The notes under the pieces are model-generated. The model was not told the DNA's origin. It was given only the letters and a program-made list of their open reading frames with translations, and made no database searches. Made by a program: the position numbers and the translations under genes. Shown piece after piece: positions 51,501 to 58,026 of a stretch of DNA of 64,000 bases; within the stretch, counting starts at the first letter, position 1, and the number at the start of each line of letters is the position of its first letter. This stretch comes from Papilionanthe hookeriana x Papilionanthe teres (Eukaryota > Streptophyta > Magnoliopsida > Asparagales > Orchidaceae). Where the stretch lies: assembly GCA_022702705.1 (NCBI GenBank), contig CM040429.1, forward strand, positions 3,650,073 through 3,714,072, read 5' to 3'.

Positions 51501-54500
51501 GAGGGCATCCTATTAATCAATTGAGCATATTTCAAAATTGCTTGCCCCCATAAGTGCATTGAGACATTCATCGTGATCATCATGCTTTGGGCTACCTCTA
51601 AAAATTGTCTATTTTTTCTCCATGCTACTCCATTTTGTGCGGTGTGTATGAACATGTGATTTGATGCTGTATCCTTGGGCTGATAAGTATTTCCCAAATG
51701 CTTTGTTGGTATATTTTTTCTCATTATCAAACGTCAATTCATTTACTACTGCACCATATTAAGTCTGGATTGCCTTGTGGAAGTCTTTAAAGTAAGCAAA
51801 CACATCACCCTTATTTTTCATCAAATATAACCACGGAAAAATAATCAATAAAGAATACAAAATATCGATAATCATTCATAGAATTTGTAGAACAAGATCT
51901 CCAGAAATCATAATGTATCAAGTTAAAACCATCAAAATTCCTATCTTTGAATTGATATAAGAGCTTATAGTAAGTTTGTCAAACTTACAAACATCACAAA
52001 TAATGTTTTGTTTATTTGTCTTTTCTTATAAAGAAGGATACAACCAATTTAATAAACTAAGAGTTTCCCATGTGTCTGTGATGCGACAACAACACATCGT
52101 CCACAGTTCTTCCAACACTCTACGATATATGTCAAAGCCGAGTCTACCCTCTCCCGGTTTAAGTACCAGAGTCCACTATACTACGTTCCAGTCCCAAGCG
52201 TTCAGCCAGTCTATTTCTCTTAGAAGATCACCTTAGGAATTTCAAAAGAAATAACACATTTTAGCGCTGAGCATAATAACACTAATGGATAAATGGTTCA
52301 TTGGAAAAGGATCATGCAAAACACCGGACACAATCATATAATTGTTACCCCTCACTATATCCTTAACAATTACAGGCTGTGCTGTACCATCAGCAGATGC
52401 TCTCTGGTATTATTAGAGGAGTATAAGAAGAATACTGTCTAGAAGTACCTATCACATGTTGAGATGTACCGAAATCTACTATCCATTCTGACGATCCTGT
52501 GGTGAAAGTCTAGACAAGAGCATCCTCAAACCCATTTCTTGTTGCTTTTTGCTTCCTCTTCAACAACTCCAGAAACTCATGACCCTCATTGGTAAAAACC
52601 ATATCTTTCTCTCCCCTTCCTCCTCTGCTACCATTAGATTTGTTCGGTAGCCCACTTTTCCACCTTTTCGATCATCAAGGCTACAACCACAGCCTCCACT
52701 CTATCCACACCCAATTGTCTCTTTCTTTATGTGGCCCAGGACATTTCTTGCTCAGATGCCCAATTTCATCACAGTTGTAGCACTTGCAAGTCTTTCCCTA
52801 AACACTTATCATTTTTGAGCTCGAGTCAGCCAAACTGAACGCACACCTAGAAGTTCACGGCTCAGAGTGTAGATTCATGCAACTCTCCTGCTGTGTCATC
52901 ACAACAATGACCTCATCCAGTGAAGGGATAATCACCTGAGCTAGGAGGACTGATGTCCTCTGATCAAAGGTTGGGTTCAGATGGGCCAGAAATTGCATAG
53001 TTCTCATCTGTGTGAAGATCTCTCCTTGCACTTCGGATTGCCACAACTCAACATGGTGAAAAGTGATCAAGATCTGCCCATAACCACTCTAGATCTTTGG
53101 CGTATTCCTGAATCAATCTATTTCTCTTAGAAGATCACCTTAGGAATATCAAAAGAAATAACAAATTTTAGCGTTGAGCATAATAACACTAATGGATAAA
53201 TGATTCATTGGAAGAGGAGCATGCAAAACACCGGACACAATCATATAATTGGTACCCCTCACTATATCCTTAACAATTACAGACTGTGCTGTACCATTAG
53301 CAGTCTGTATGCTCTCTGGTACTACTAGAGGAGTATAAGAAGAATACTGTCTAGAAGTACCTATCACATGTTGAGATGTACCGAAATCTACTATCCATTA
53401 TGACGATCCTGTGGTGAAAATATAGACAAGAGCATCCTCAATCCCATTTCTTGTTGCTTTTTGCTTCCTCTTCAACAACTTCAAAAACTCATGACCCTCA
53501 TTGGTAAAAACCACATCTTTCTCTCCCCTCCCTCCTCTGCTACCATTAGATTTGTTCGGTGACTCACTTTTCCACCTTTTCGATCATCAAGGCTACAACC
53601 ACAGCCTCCACTCTATCCACACCCAATTGTCTCTCTCTTTATGTGGCCCAGGATATGTCTTGCTCAGATGCCCAATTTCACCACAGTTATAGCACTTGCA
53701 AGTCTTTCCCTAAACACTTATCATTCTTGAGCTCGAGTCAGCCAAACTGAACTCACACCTAGAAGTTCACGGCTCAGAGTGTAGATTCATGCAACTCTTC
53801 TGCTGTGTCATCACAACAACGACCTCATCCAGTGAAGGGATAGTCACCTGAGTTAGGAGGACTGATGTTCTCTGATCAAAGGTTGGGTTCAGATGGGCCA
53901 AAAATTGCATAGTTCTCATCTGTGTGAAGATCTCTCCTTGCACTCCGGATCGCCACAACTCAACATGGTGAAAAGCGATCAAGATCTGCCCAGAGCCACT
54001 CCAGATCTTTAGCGTGTTTCTGAATTAATCTATCACCCTGTATCACTGCTTCTATGTTACTTTGAATCTGGAATGCCGTCATGTGGTTCTCAGTCTCAGC
54101 ATAGATCCTCTTCAGCTTTGCCCGTTTGTCCCTCACCTTTCAAATGCCAGAGGATTTAGTTGACTGAGCTATTGAGTTTAGTAGTCAGGTGCAAAGCGTG
54201 CATGGTTCTCCACCCACCACCTTCAACAGTATATTAGAGAGACAATGAGAATAGTGTCATCGAGCTTTGTAGAAAATAAACGTTTGGGCAGTTGTTTCAA
54301 ATGGCATAAGATTGAATTATGATATAAGGGTTAGGGTAAGGAATGGTTTAGACCAATTATAGTACTTGTATTAAGTTGTGCAAAATGGGGCAAACTCTTA
54401 ATGTTCTGCTCTATATGAACTGTTTTCTAACTATTTATAAGCCAAACTTTGATACTTGGGATAAGGCTTACAAATGATGATGAATGGCTTTTATAACTAT

Positions 54501-55712
54501 ATATCAAGCTTTCGTTTAAAATTGGTTTCCGATCAAGAGAATTTAATATAATACAGCATCCATATTTTTTTGGGGCATTTACATAGATATTACACAATTC
54601 TCATATATTTACATATCTCACACCTAAACTTTCATATTTACACACATAACACTCAAATCTTTAATATCACATAAAAAATAGCACTATTATCACTTCTTAA
54701 AAGTGAAATACACCTTTCATGGTTTAAAACACCAAAAAGATATGTATGCGTATGAAATTTAGGTGTGAGATATGTAAATGCGTGATAATTGTCTGCTAAA
54801 TATGTAAATTTCCCTATTTTTTATGAACTTCAGAGAGGAAATGAACTAAGTGATCTTTAAACCTCCCTTGACAACTTGTTATCACAAAGCTTGAAAATCT
54901 TTTACTTTAAAATTTTGACAGTATTAGAATCCAAAAACCCAGACACTTATAAGTTGTCATATATCTGTACCTTCTTAACTGAGTTCTCACCACCTTTCCC
55001 GTGCAGGTCTCTTCTAGTTATGCAAGGCAAAAGTGCAGATCTTGCCAGGCACGCCATCCCCTCTATCCACAAGCAGCGAATTATTCTAACATTTGGAAAA
55101 TCTAACCCTAAACGACCTTTTCCCATAGAAATCTCTCGCATCCCTATCCCCACCATCTCTTCCCAACCTTCATGGCCTGCATCGCCAGGCCGGCCAAGTG
55201 CCTCCCGCTATTCGTCCTCCGGTTTAAAACATTACAGTGTTGTCCCCCCAGCTGGAGTCCTGCCACCCCCTCCAGTTCATCCCCAACACATTCCTCCTTC
55301 CAATGGCATACAGCCACTATTCGTAACCCCAACTCCTGTCGCTCCAGCTGCCATCCCTTATCCCACACCTCGACTCCCCATCCCTGGAACTGGCGTTTTC
55401 CTCCCCCCACCAGGCTCTGGCCATCCTCAACCGCCACCGCCGCCGCCTTCATCATCATCATTTTCCGAGGATGGGGTTGCTACATTCTATCAAGAATCAC
55501 AACACGAAAATTCTAAAATTATCGAAGACAACCCAAATATTATCACAGAAACCATTGCGAATAAAACAGATTGCAATGGAAGCTTAGATGATAATGTTTC
55601 TAATGCGGCTGGCGCGAGAGTGGTTTCTAAGGACGAGAACCAAAACCAAAGTCTTAATAACGGGAAGAAGAAGACATCAAGCAAGCATTTGGTCAATGCT
55701 GGTAAGATTTGA
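19456..55712 (+). CDS. ALKBH10B-like: ALKBH10-type RNA m6A demethylase (2OG-Fe(II) oxygenase), 8 exons
   Basis: Exons: 19456-19972, 22015-22122, 46866-46984, 47116-47233, 47657-47776, 47865-47977, 48070-48224, 55007-55712. They splice in frame to 651 residues. The N-terminal block (QRQWFPDERDGFISWLR, QQRRCNW), the middle KRPMKGHGREMIQLG, the catalytic GDHSQPH...LTECDMVFGR segment (about residues 366-395) and a Pro-rich tail match plant ALKBH10B, which removes N6-methyl groups from mRNA using Fe(II) and 2-oxoglutarate. Histidines of HSQPH are likely metal ligands, and the Arg of KQRIILTF likely binds 2-oxoglutarate (both inferred). Intron 2 (24,743 bp) and intron 7 (6,782 bp) are swollen by transposons; intron 4 is GC-AG. 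The second ATG (19459) could also serve as start. ALKBH10A is the main alternative name. Confidence 0.9.
20260..21870. repeat. Diverged direct repeats making up intron 1
   Basis: Blocks containing gagattattttgcaagtgattggta recur near 20470, 20615, 21400 and 21785, and blocks containing cagtcattttcgtttga recur near 20348, about 20843 (split by the hAT element) and 21658. Intron 1 thus grew by local tandem duplication before the hAT insertion. Confidence 0.65.
20853..21290. mobile_element. Non-autonomous hAT-like MITE in intron 1
   Basis: 438 bp bounded by TAAAGGTGTCAA and, as reverse complement, TAGATCTGTCAAAG. Near-identical 8-bp flanks (ttcgtttg 20845-20852; tttgtttg 21291-21298) fit a hAT target duplication. 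The interior holds gttcgtgttcggctcg-like words in both orientations, shared with the element at 61695-62406. There is no transposase. Confidence 0.7.
22015..22122 (+). CDS. Exon 2 of ALKBH10-like
   Basis: A 36-codon Ser/Asn/Glu-rich linker exon between a TATGCAG acceptor and a GTAAGG donor, phase 1 on both sides, so skipping it would keep frame. The frame is also open upstream to an ATG at 21894, so a longer alternative exon cannot be excluded. The family linker is poorly conserved, so support comes from splice signals and phase. Confidence 0.75.
22181..22423 (-). repeat. 3' LTR of copia copy B
   Basis: 243 bp, TGTTGAAAG...TTTGACA on the minus strand, followed (plus strand) by the remnant polypurine tract complement cactccctc. 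Confidence 0.88.
22440..24080 (-). pseudogene. copia copy B reverse transcriptase / RNase H remnant
   Basis: 23436-23152 keeps VYVDDIIMTGDDSLEISN, the YVDD active-site motif of copia reverse transcriptase. 23723-23523 keeps the DVKNAFLNGELQEEVYM block that precedes it. The RNase H part (about 23030-22440) is scrambled by indels. It is not functional. Confidence 0.82.
25972..27023 (-). pseudogene. copia copy B gag remnant
   Basis: Two open pieces (27023-26583, 26553-25972) in different frames carry words also seen in copy A gag: IRLNGDNFIRWSQSVRMYLRG near 26690-26630, TKYFNSLKRIW near 26340, and IIGRNPLPPIGEVFA near 26190-26150. The leader upstream (26880-27120) is rich in gcgagcagg repeats. 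Confidence 0.8.
27193..27438 (-). repeat. 5' LTR of copia copy B
   Basis: 246 bp, same ends as the 3' LTR and closely similar in sequence. The primer site TGGTATCAGA sits immediately inside it (27192 leftwards). Confidence 0.88.
27439..27780. other. Original intron 2 sequence between two insertions
   Basis: AT-rich single-copy-looking DNA with no feature. It separates copia copy B from long repeat X copy 2. Confidence 0.5.
27780..33220 (-). mobile_element. Long repeat family X, copy 2 (inverted), in intron 2
   Basis: Reverse-complement match to positions 1-4705: 27790-28560 matches 3900-4690, 28680-28990 matches 3370-3780, 29220-29740 matches 2720-3140, and 32370-33220 matches 1-700. It is about 0.7 kb longer than the visible part of copy 1. 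Its TATA-like box (ctataaatacccc on the minus strand, near 32512) is kept. No convincing protein-coding region. In this orientation its putative transcription runs antisense to the ALKBH10-like gene. Confidence 0.6.
33221..38795. other. Intron 2 sequence without recognised genes
   Basis: AT-rich DNA with an (AT)n run at 36500-36535. A GC-richer, pyrimidine-rich patch at 35230-35700 contains an 88-codon open frame (35430-35696) with a hydrophobic middle; it resembles a captured gene fragment but I cannot name it. The minus-strand frame at 37920-38423 is Asn/Ile/Phe-rich and looks like a product of AT bias. A tgctcaagtagtagagc word (minus strand, near 33710) resembles a pol III A box, but no B box was found. 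Confidence 0.4.
36500..36535. repeat. (AT)n microsatellite
   Basis: About 17 AT units in intron 2. Confidence 0.9.
38796..39770 (+). mobile_element. Solo LTR (TGATGC...GCATCA family), copy 1
   Basis: 975 bp starting TGATGC and ending GCATCA, with near-matching 5-bp flanks (tggag before, tagag after) that fit a target duplication. It contains a TATA-like ctatttatata near 38938 and no coding region. The same ends, the gccgtcgacgtc/gccatcgacgtc block and the tttcagca...ggttaactc end block recur at 48470-49493. The open frames within it (38983-39714) are Pro/Ser/Thr-rich products of the C-rich LTR. Confidence 0.75.
39386..39475. repeat. ~30-bp tandem repeat, 3 copies, in solo LTR 1
   Basis: ttcctgctacaacccaaa occurs three times at about 30-bp spacing. 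Solo LTR 2 lacks it. Confidence 0.85.
39828..40075 (-). repeat. 3' LTR of copia copy A
   Basis: 248 bp, minus strand TGTTGAAAG...TTTTGACA. The polypurine tract complement (ctccccctcaagc) follows at 40076. Confidence 0.95.
40083..41893 (-). pseudogene. copia copy A reverse transcriptase and RNase H
   Basis: The reverse-transcriptase region includes DIKNAFLNGELQEEVYM, LKQSPRAWFERF and the YVDD active site (about 41040), split at 41300 and 40970. The downstream part has KYFLGMEFARS and RYLKRTPGKGL. RNase H (40487-40083) keeps SSAEAEF, YCDNQAAISVAHN and a DILTKGLP end. Frameshifts near 40970 and 40460 and stops between 41590 and 41300 prevent a complete protein. Confidence 0.88.
41871..43326 (-). 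pseudogene. copia copy A GAG-pre-integrase and integrase
   Basis: 43326-42709 holds the HHCC zinc motif (LWHKRLGHPS ... LHCEACNLAKS) and the first catalytic Asp context (LLHSDVW). After a frameshift, 42668-41871 holds the second Asp (LLRTDDETEY) and the catalytic Glu (NGIAERKNRHLIE), the D,D(35)E triad of retroviral-type integrases. The frameshift falls between the first and second catalytic Asp, so the protein is split. Confidence 0.88.
43340..44427 (-). pseudogene. copia copy A gag-protease
   Basis: Opens with ATG at 44427. A UBN-type Gag domain (RLNGDNFLRWSQSVRMHLRG) fills 44340-43930. One in-frame stop follows, then a CCHC zinc knuckle (CDFCGKPRHTHEKC, about 43620-43580) that binds element RNA, another stop, and the protease active site DSGAS (about 43345). 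All pieces share one frame. Gag would form the virus-like particle. A leader of about 600 bp with gcgagcagg-type repeats precedes it. Confidence 0.85.
45036..45283 (-). repeat. 5' LTR of copia copy A
   Basis: 248 bp, nearly identical to the 3' LTR. A tRNA-Met-type primer site follows directly on the minus strand (45035 leftwards), with two differences from the consensus. Confidence 0.95.
45289..46865. other. 3' part of intron 2
   Basis: AT-rich intron DNA up to the exon 3 acceptor. It contains a tandem duplication at 45657-45985 and no gene. Confidence 0.6.
45657..45985. repeat. ~180-bp tandem duplication in intron 2
   Basis: Both halves contain ttggatgataggnttctttat, gtagaagcact, ccagatttgcatg, ttttgttggagctgaattt and ggcaatgtgattcaaatcca in the same order, with about 180 bp between matching words. 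Confidence 0.85.
46866..46984 (+). CDS. Exon 3 of ALKBH10-like
   Basis: Encodes the end of the linker and the NETSDGKL segment, matching the family's EMVDGKMVN context. Acceptor TTTTCAG, donor GTAGGC, ends in phase 0. It is separated from exon 2 by 24.7 kb of mostly transposon DNA. Confidence 0.88.
47116..47233 (+). CDS. Exon 4 of ALKBH10-like
   Basis: Encodes INVVEGLKLYEELFDSSDIT through GRRGDFPG, the start of the catalytic domain. The only in-frame exit is a GC donor (AG|GCAAGA), see findings. Confidence 0.9.
47657..47776 (+). CDS. Exon 5 of ALKBH10-like
   Basis: Encodes SKRPMKGHGREMIQLG, a highly conserved family block, then an acidic loop. Acceptor GAGCAG, donor GTAAGC, phase 1. Confidence 0.92.
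47865..47977 (+). CDS. Exon 6 of ALKBH10-like
   Basis: Encodes RKVEPIPKLLNDYFDRLV through VIDFFNE, leading into the metal-binding segment. Acceptor TTGTAG, donor GTAACT, phase 0 at the end. Confidence 0.92.
48070..48224 (+). CDS. Exon 7 of ALKBH10-like (catalytic segment)
   Basis: Encodes GDHSQPHIWPSWYGRPV and LFLTECDMVFGR, the core of the double-stranded beta-helix fold, and ends in phase 2 at GG|GTATGA. A 6.8-kb intron follows. Confidence 0.93.
48470..49493 (+). mobile_element. Solo LTR (TGATG...TATCA family), copy 2, in intron 7
   Basis: 1024 bp, starting TGATGTGCC and ending CGGTATCA, with the same block order as 38796-39770 (GC-rich start, TATA-like tttatttacctag region near 48605, gccatcgacgtctcttcttcc, C-rich middle, tttcagcagtaatat, gggttaactcc). 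The flanking 5-mers (aatgc / actaa) do not match. The frames 48821-49418 are Pro/Ser-rich by-products. Confidence 0.65.
49494..51289. other. Intron 7 sequence without recognised genes
   Basis: AT-rich, with short AAAT and GCAA microsatellite runs near 50667-50700. No protein family was recognised in any frame. Confidence 0.5.
51290..54190 (-). mobile_element. Decayed Ty1/copia fragment in intron 7
   Basis: A different copia lineage from copies A and B. Minus-strand order: gag (about 54190-53770, with AVIQGDRLIQ and DLEWLWADLDRF words), CCHC zinc knuckle (CYNCDEIGHLSKKC-type, 52780-52740 and again near 53690-53650), protease-like segment (53367-53149), GAG-pre-integrase/integrase core (52100-51850) and the integrase Glu segment (51730-51422, NGVAWRKNRQFLE). 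The gag-protease part occurs twice. There are no LTRs, reverse transcriptase or RNase H, and it has many stops. Confidence 0.82.
52211..54027. repeat. 907-bp tandem duplication within the intron 7 copia fragment
   Basis: Copy 1 (52211-53117) and copy 2 (53118-about 54027) are highly similar throughout, beginning at ctatttctcttagaagatca. Each contains one zinc knuckle and the flanking gag and protease-like segments. Confidence 0.9.
54572..54814. mobile_element. Mutator-type MITE in intron 7
   Basis: 243 bp with about 60-bp terminal inverted repeats: GGGGCATTTACATA...ctcacacctaaactttcat at the left and its imperfect reverse complement at the right, ending ...AAATTTCCC. The 9-bp flanks tattttttt (54563-54571) and tatttttta (54815-54823) differ at one position, as expected for Mutator-like elements. 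No coding sequence. Confidence 0.75.
55007..55712 (+). CDS. Exon 8 of ALKBH10-like (last exon)
   Basis: Starts after TTCCCGTGCAG and encodes the last core strands (SLLVMQGKSADLARHAIPS, KQRIILTF), then a long Pro-rich region (VLPPPPVHPQHIPPSNG, a run of prolines) and an acidic, Asn-rich tail. The stop is preceded by GGTAAGA, which could act as a donor; if used, a further small exon would exist downstream, but none was recognised. Confidence 0.88.
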
Positions 55713-56430
55713 AACTGGTGGCTGTACGAGACAGAGAGAACTGTTTGTATTTAAAATCTGGTAAAATATAATACCAATAGCTGCATGAGCTTCGGTCAAA
55801 TGTAAAGAGCGGCAGAAGAGCTGATCACCAATTCCTTCTTTCTTATGTATCCTCTTTTTCTTTTTCTTTTTTGTTTTTATAATTTTGACTATGATATAGA
55901 ACATGATGTTATATTTTTGTAGCTGTAGCACCCAGTGGTTGGACGATTTTAATTTTGCCGACAACTTAGTTATTATTGTGTTAGGACACATATCATTTAA
56001 AAAGTTATTATTTAAAGATGCCAATTAAACTAAACAGACATCTTTAAATAATAAAATTTCTTTTGCAAAAAGGCATCTCATCTTCTTTGTTTTTCAGTTT
56101 GGAAAAAGTATTATAATGCATCCGGAGTTAATAGTAGGGCGCCACGTGTCAAGTTGGCTGTTGGGGCTCACTTCCACAGGTTTTCTAATTGCATTCATGC
56201 GACTGATTTGTCCACCAAAATTCTTCTTTTCTGGAAAGATGGATTGTGCAGAAATTTACTGAACTAACTTTTTATGCTTACTGTTCAATAGCAATAAGCT
56301 AAATTTATTACAAGTTCAGATTTTAACTGATTAGAAGAAGAAGCTGCACTAATTGGTATGATAAAGCACGGCTGCATGAATCGAAACCTGATGATTTGTA
56401 TATATAGTATATACTACCAACGAAAAGCAT
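55713..56430. other. 3' flank / probable 3' UTR of ALKBH10-like and intergenic DNA
   Basis: The first 200 bp or so look like a 3' UTR. A fragment at 56118-56160 (catccggagt...ggcgccacgtgtcaag) repeats one arm of the fold-back at 56562-56735. No gene. Confidence 0.45.
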
Positions 56431-56441
56431 CGTTTGAAGTT

Positions 56442-57091
56442 GGGGCTTTTTACATAGCACTCAAAACATCAGCCTAAACTTTGATGTTGATGTAGAAAGC
56501 ACCTTCTGTAACCCTCCTTTTACTTTGATTCTTGGAGTCACATTGCAAGAACCATGCTGGTGCCGGACGTTAAAATGAGTCCAAAGTCTAATGATGGGAT
56601 GCCGTGTGGTAAGTGGGCCTTACAAATTTTATTATTGATTATGCCTAGTGTATTAAAATGAGGCCCACTTGTCACGTGGCGCCTCACCATTGGACTCCGG
56701 ATGTATTTTAGCGTTCGGAGTACATGTGAAGTCCGGATTTAAATATTTCTCCTTGTTGAAAGTGCTCCTCAAGTGCAAACACAATTTCGAACTTCCCCAA
56801 GGCATCCTCTACCTCCGAACTCATCGGCTGCCCACCTTGATGAGTCTGGCTCCACCGCCAGGCTTCTTCTCTCGGAAACTTTGCAGTTCTCGACTCGGAC
56901 AGTCTCTGATTTGGTTGGCTGCTGCTGTGTTTTCCAAACGGATGCCTAGGGGGTTTGGCCGTGGGGTTTTCTCTCTACCGAATAGCAGAGAAAATAGAGT
57001 TATAGAATGTGTTTTAGACGTAAATATCAAAGTTTAGGTGTGCTATACAAAAATTCCGATGTTTTTTGAGTGTTAAGCATGTAAGAACTCC
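56442..57091. mobile_element. Candidate Mutator-like element carrying non-TE sequence
   Basis: The left end GGGGCTTTTTACATAGCACTCAAAACATC...CCTAAACTTTG and the right end (57020-57091, reverse complement GGAGTTCTTACATGC...ACACTCAAAAAACATC...CCTAAACTTTG) form long imperfect inverted termini of the same type as the 54572-54814 MITE. Between them lie a fold-back (56562-56735) and a GC-richer segment with an open frame (56669-57037). No clear 9-bp target duplication was found, so boundaries are uncertain. Confidence 0.5.
56562..56735. repeat. Fold-back (palindromic) repeat
   Basis: Left arm ccggacgttaaaatga..gggatgccgtgtggtaagtgggcc and right arm, as reverse complement, ccgaacgctaaaataca..gaggcgccacgtgacaagtgggcc pair over about 60 bp around a loop of about 35 bp. 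Probably an old MITE. Confidence 0.7.
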
Positions 57092-57184
57092 TTTTAGTTA
57101 ATGCTTTGTTTTGTGGTGCAACTTAACTATGCACACCACTACATTCTTGCTTGTTTACATGTCTAAGATCTACTTTAATTTTTA

Positions 57185-57680
57185 TATATAGGTATGTAAT
57201 GAAGAATTACATATATACCACTCAACTTTTAATTGTTACATGTTTGCCACCTTAACTATGCATGGAAATGTCTATTTCGCTTTTTAAAAAGTTTAAAATA
57301 GTGGCATTTTGGATGCGATTTGAATAAACTGGGTGGTATAAATGTAAAGCACTAAAATTTAGGTGTTAGAGATGCAATTACATAAGAATGGGGTGATATT
57401 TCTATAAATGCCGCACAATTATAATGCATATACGGGGCCTTTTCTAATTTTTATTTGTGCTATTGTCTAAAAATTCTTTGTTTACTGTTTTTTTTAATAT
57501 TTTTTGAATAAATTATTACTATTTTATTTAATTTATAATTTTTTATGTAGCACATAATTCGGGTGTATTTATATATCTCACATCTAAACTATCTATTAAA
57601 GATTTGAGCGCTATGAAAGTTTAGGTGTGAGATATGTAAATAGCAAAGGATTGTGTGCTATGTATCTAAACGCCCCTATT
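57185..57680. mobile_element. MITE remnants between the two genes
   Basis: Two eroded members of the Mutator-type MITE group: about 57190-57420 (tacatatataccactcaac... to ...ggggtgatatttctataaatg) and about 57545-57690 (gcacataattcggg...ctcacatctaaacta and its inverted match gtttaggtgtgagatatgtaaata...gtgtgctatg). Confidence 0.5.
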
Positions 57681-57966
57681 TATAAATGTTTTAAAAGATA
57701 ATTATCGCTGTCAATACTAAATAACAGTCTCAAATTAAAAACTGCTTTATTTTAAAAATGTGAAATACATTTTATTTTTCGTGAAAATATAGCTAAATAA
57801 ATATTTAAAAAAAAGTCATTTCGTTACATAAATCATTTAAAAAGTTTTAATTTCGTAATTTGTTTAATACTTAAATTCATATTATTAGTATTAAAATTTT
57901 AAGAAGTTTCGAAGAGATCGATACCATAAACGAGGCTCAAATATTGAGACTTTTTCTCCGACAGTA

Positions 57967-58026
57967 ATGGCGGGGCAGCATCCGCGACTCCATATTCGTG
58001 ACTTTCTCTCTCTAGATCTCTGCAAG
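57967..58026 (+). CDS. Exon 1 of the P4H-type oxygenase
   Basis: Twenty codons from ATG to DLCK, then a GTATAG donor. The start is chosen because it reads in frame into ELEFIHRS after a 67-bp intron, and the family has a 'xxxCKELEFIH' junction there. The ATG at 58079 would lack this part and lies in the intron. Confidence 0.78.
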
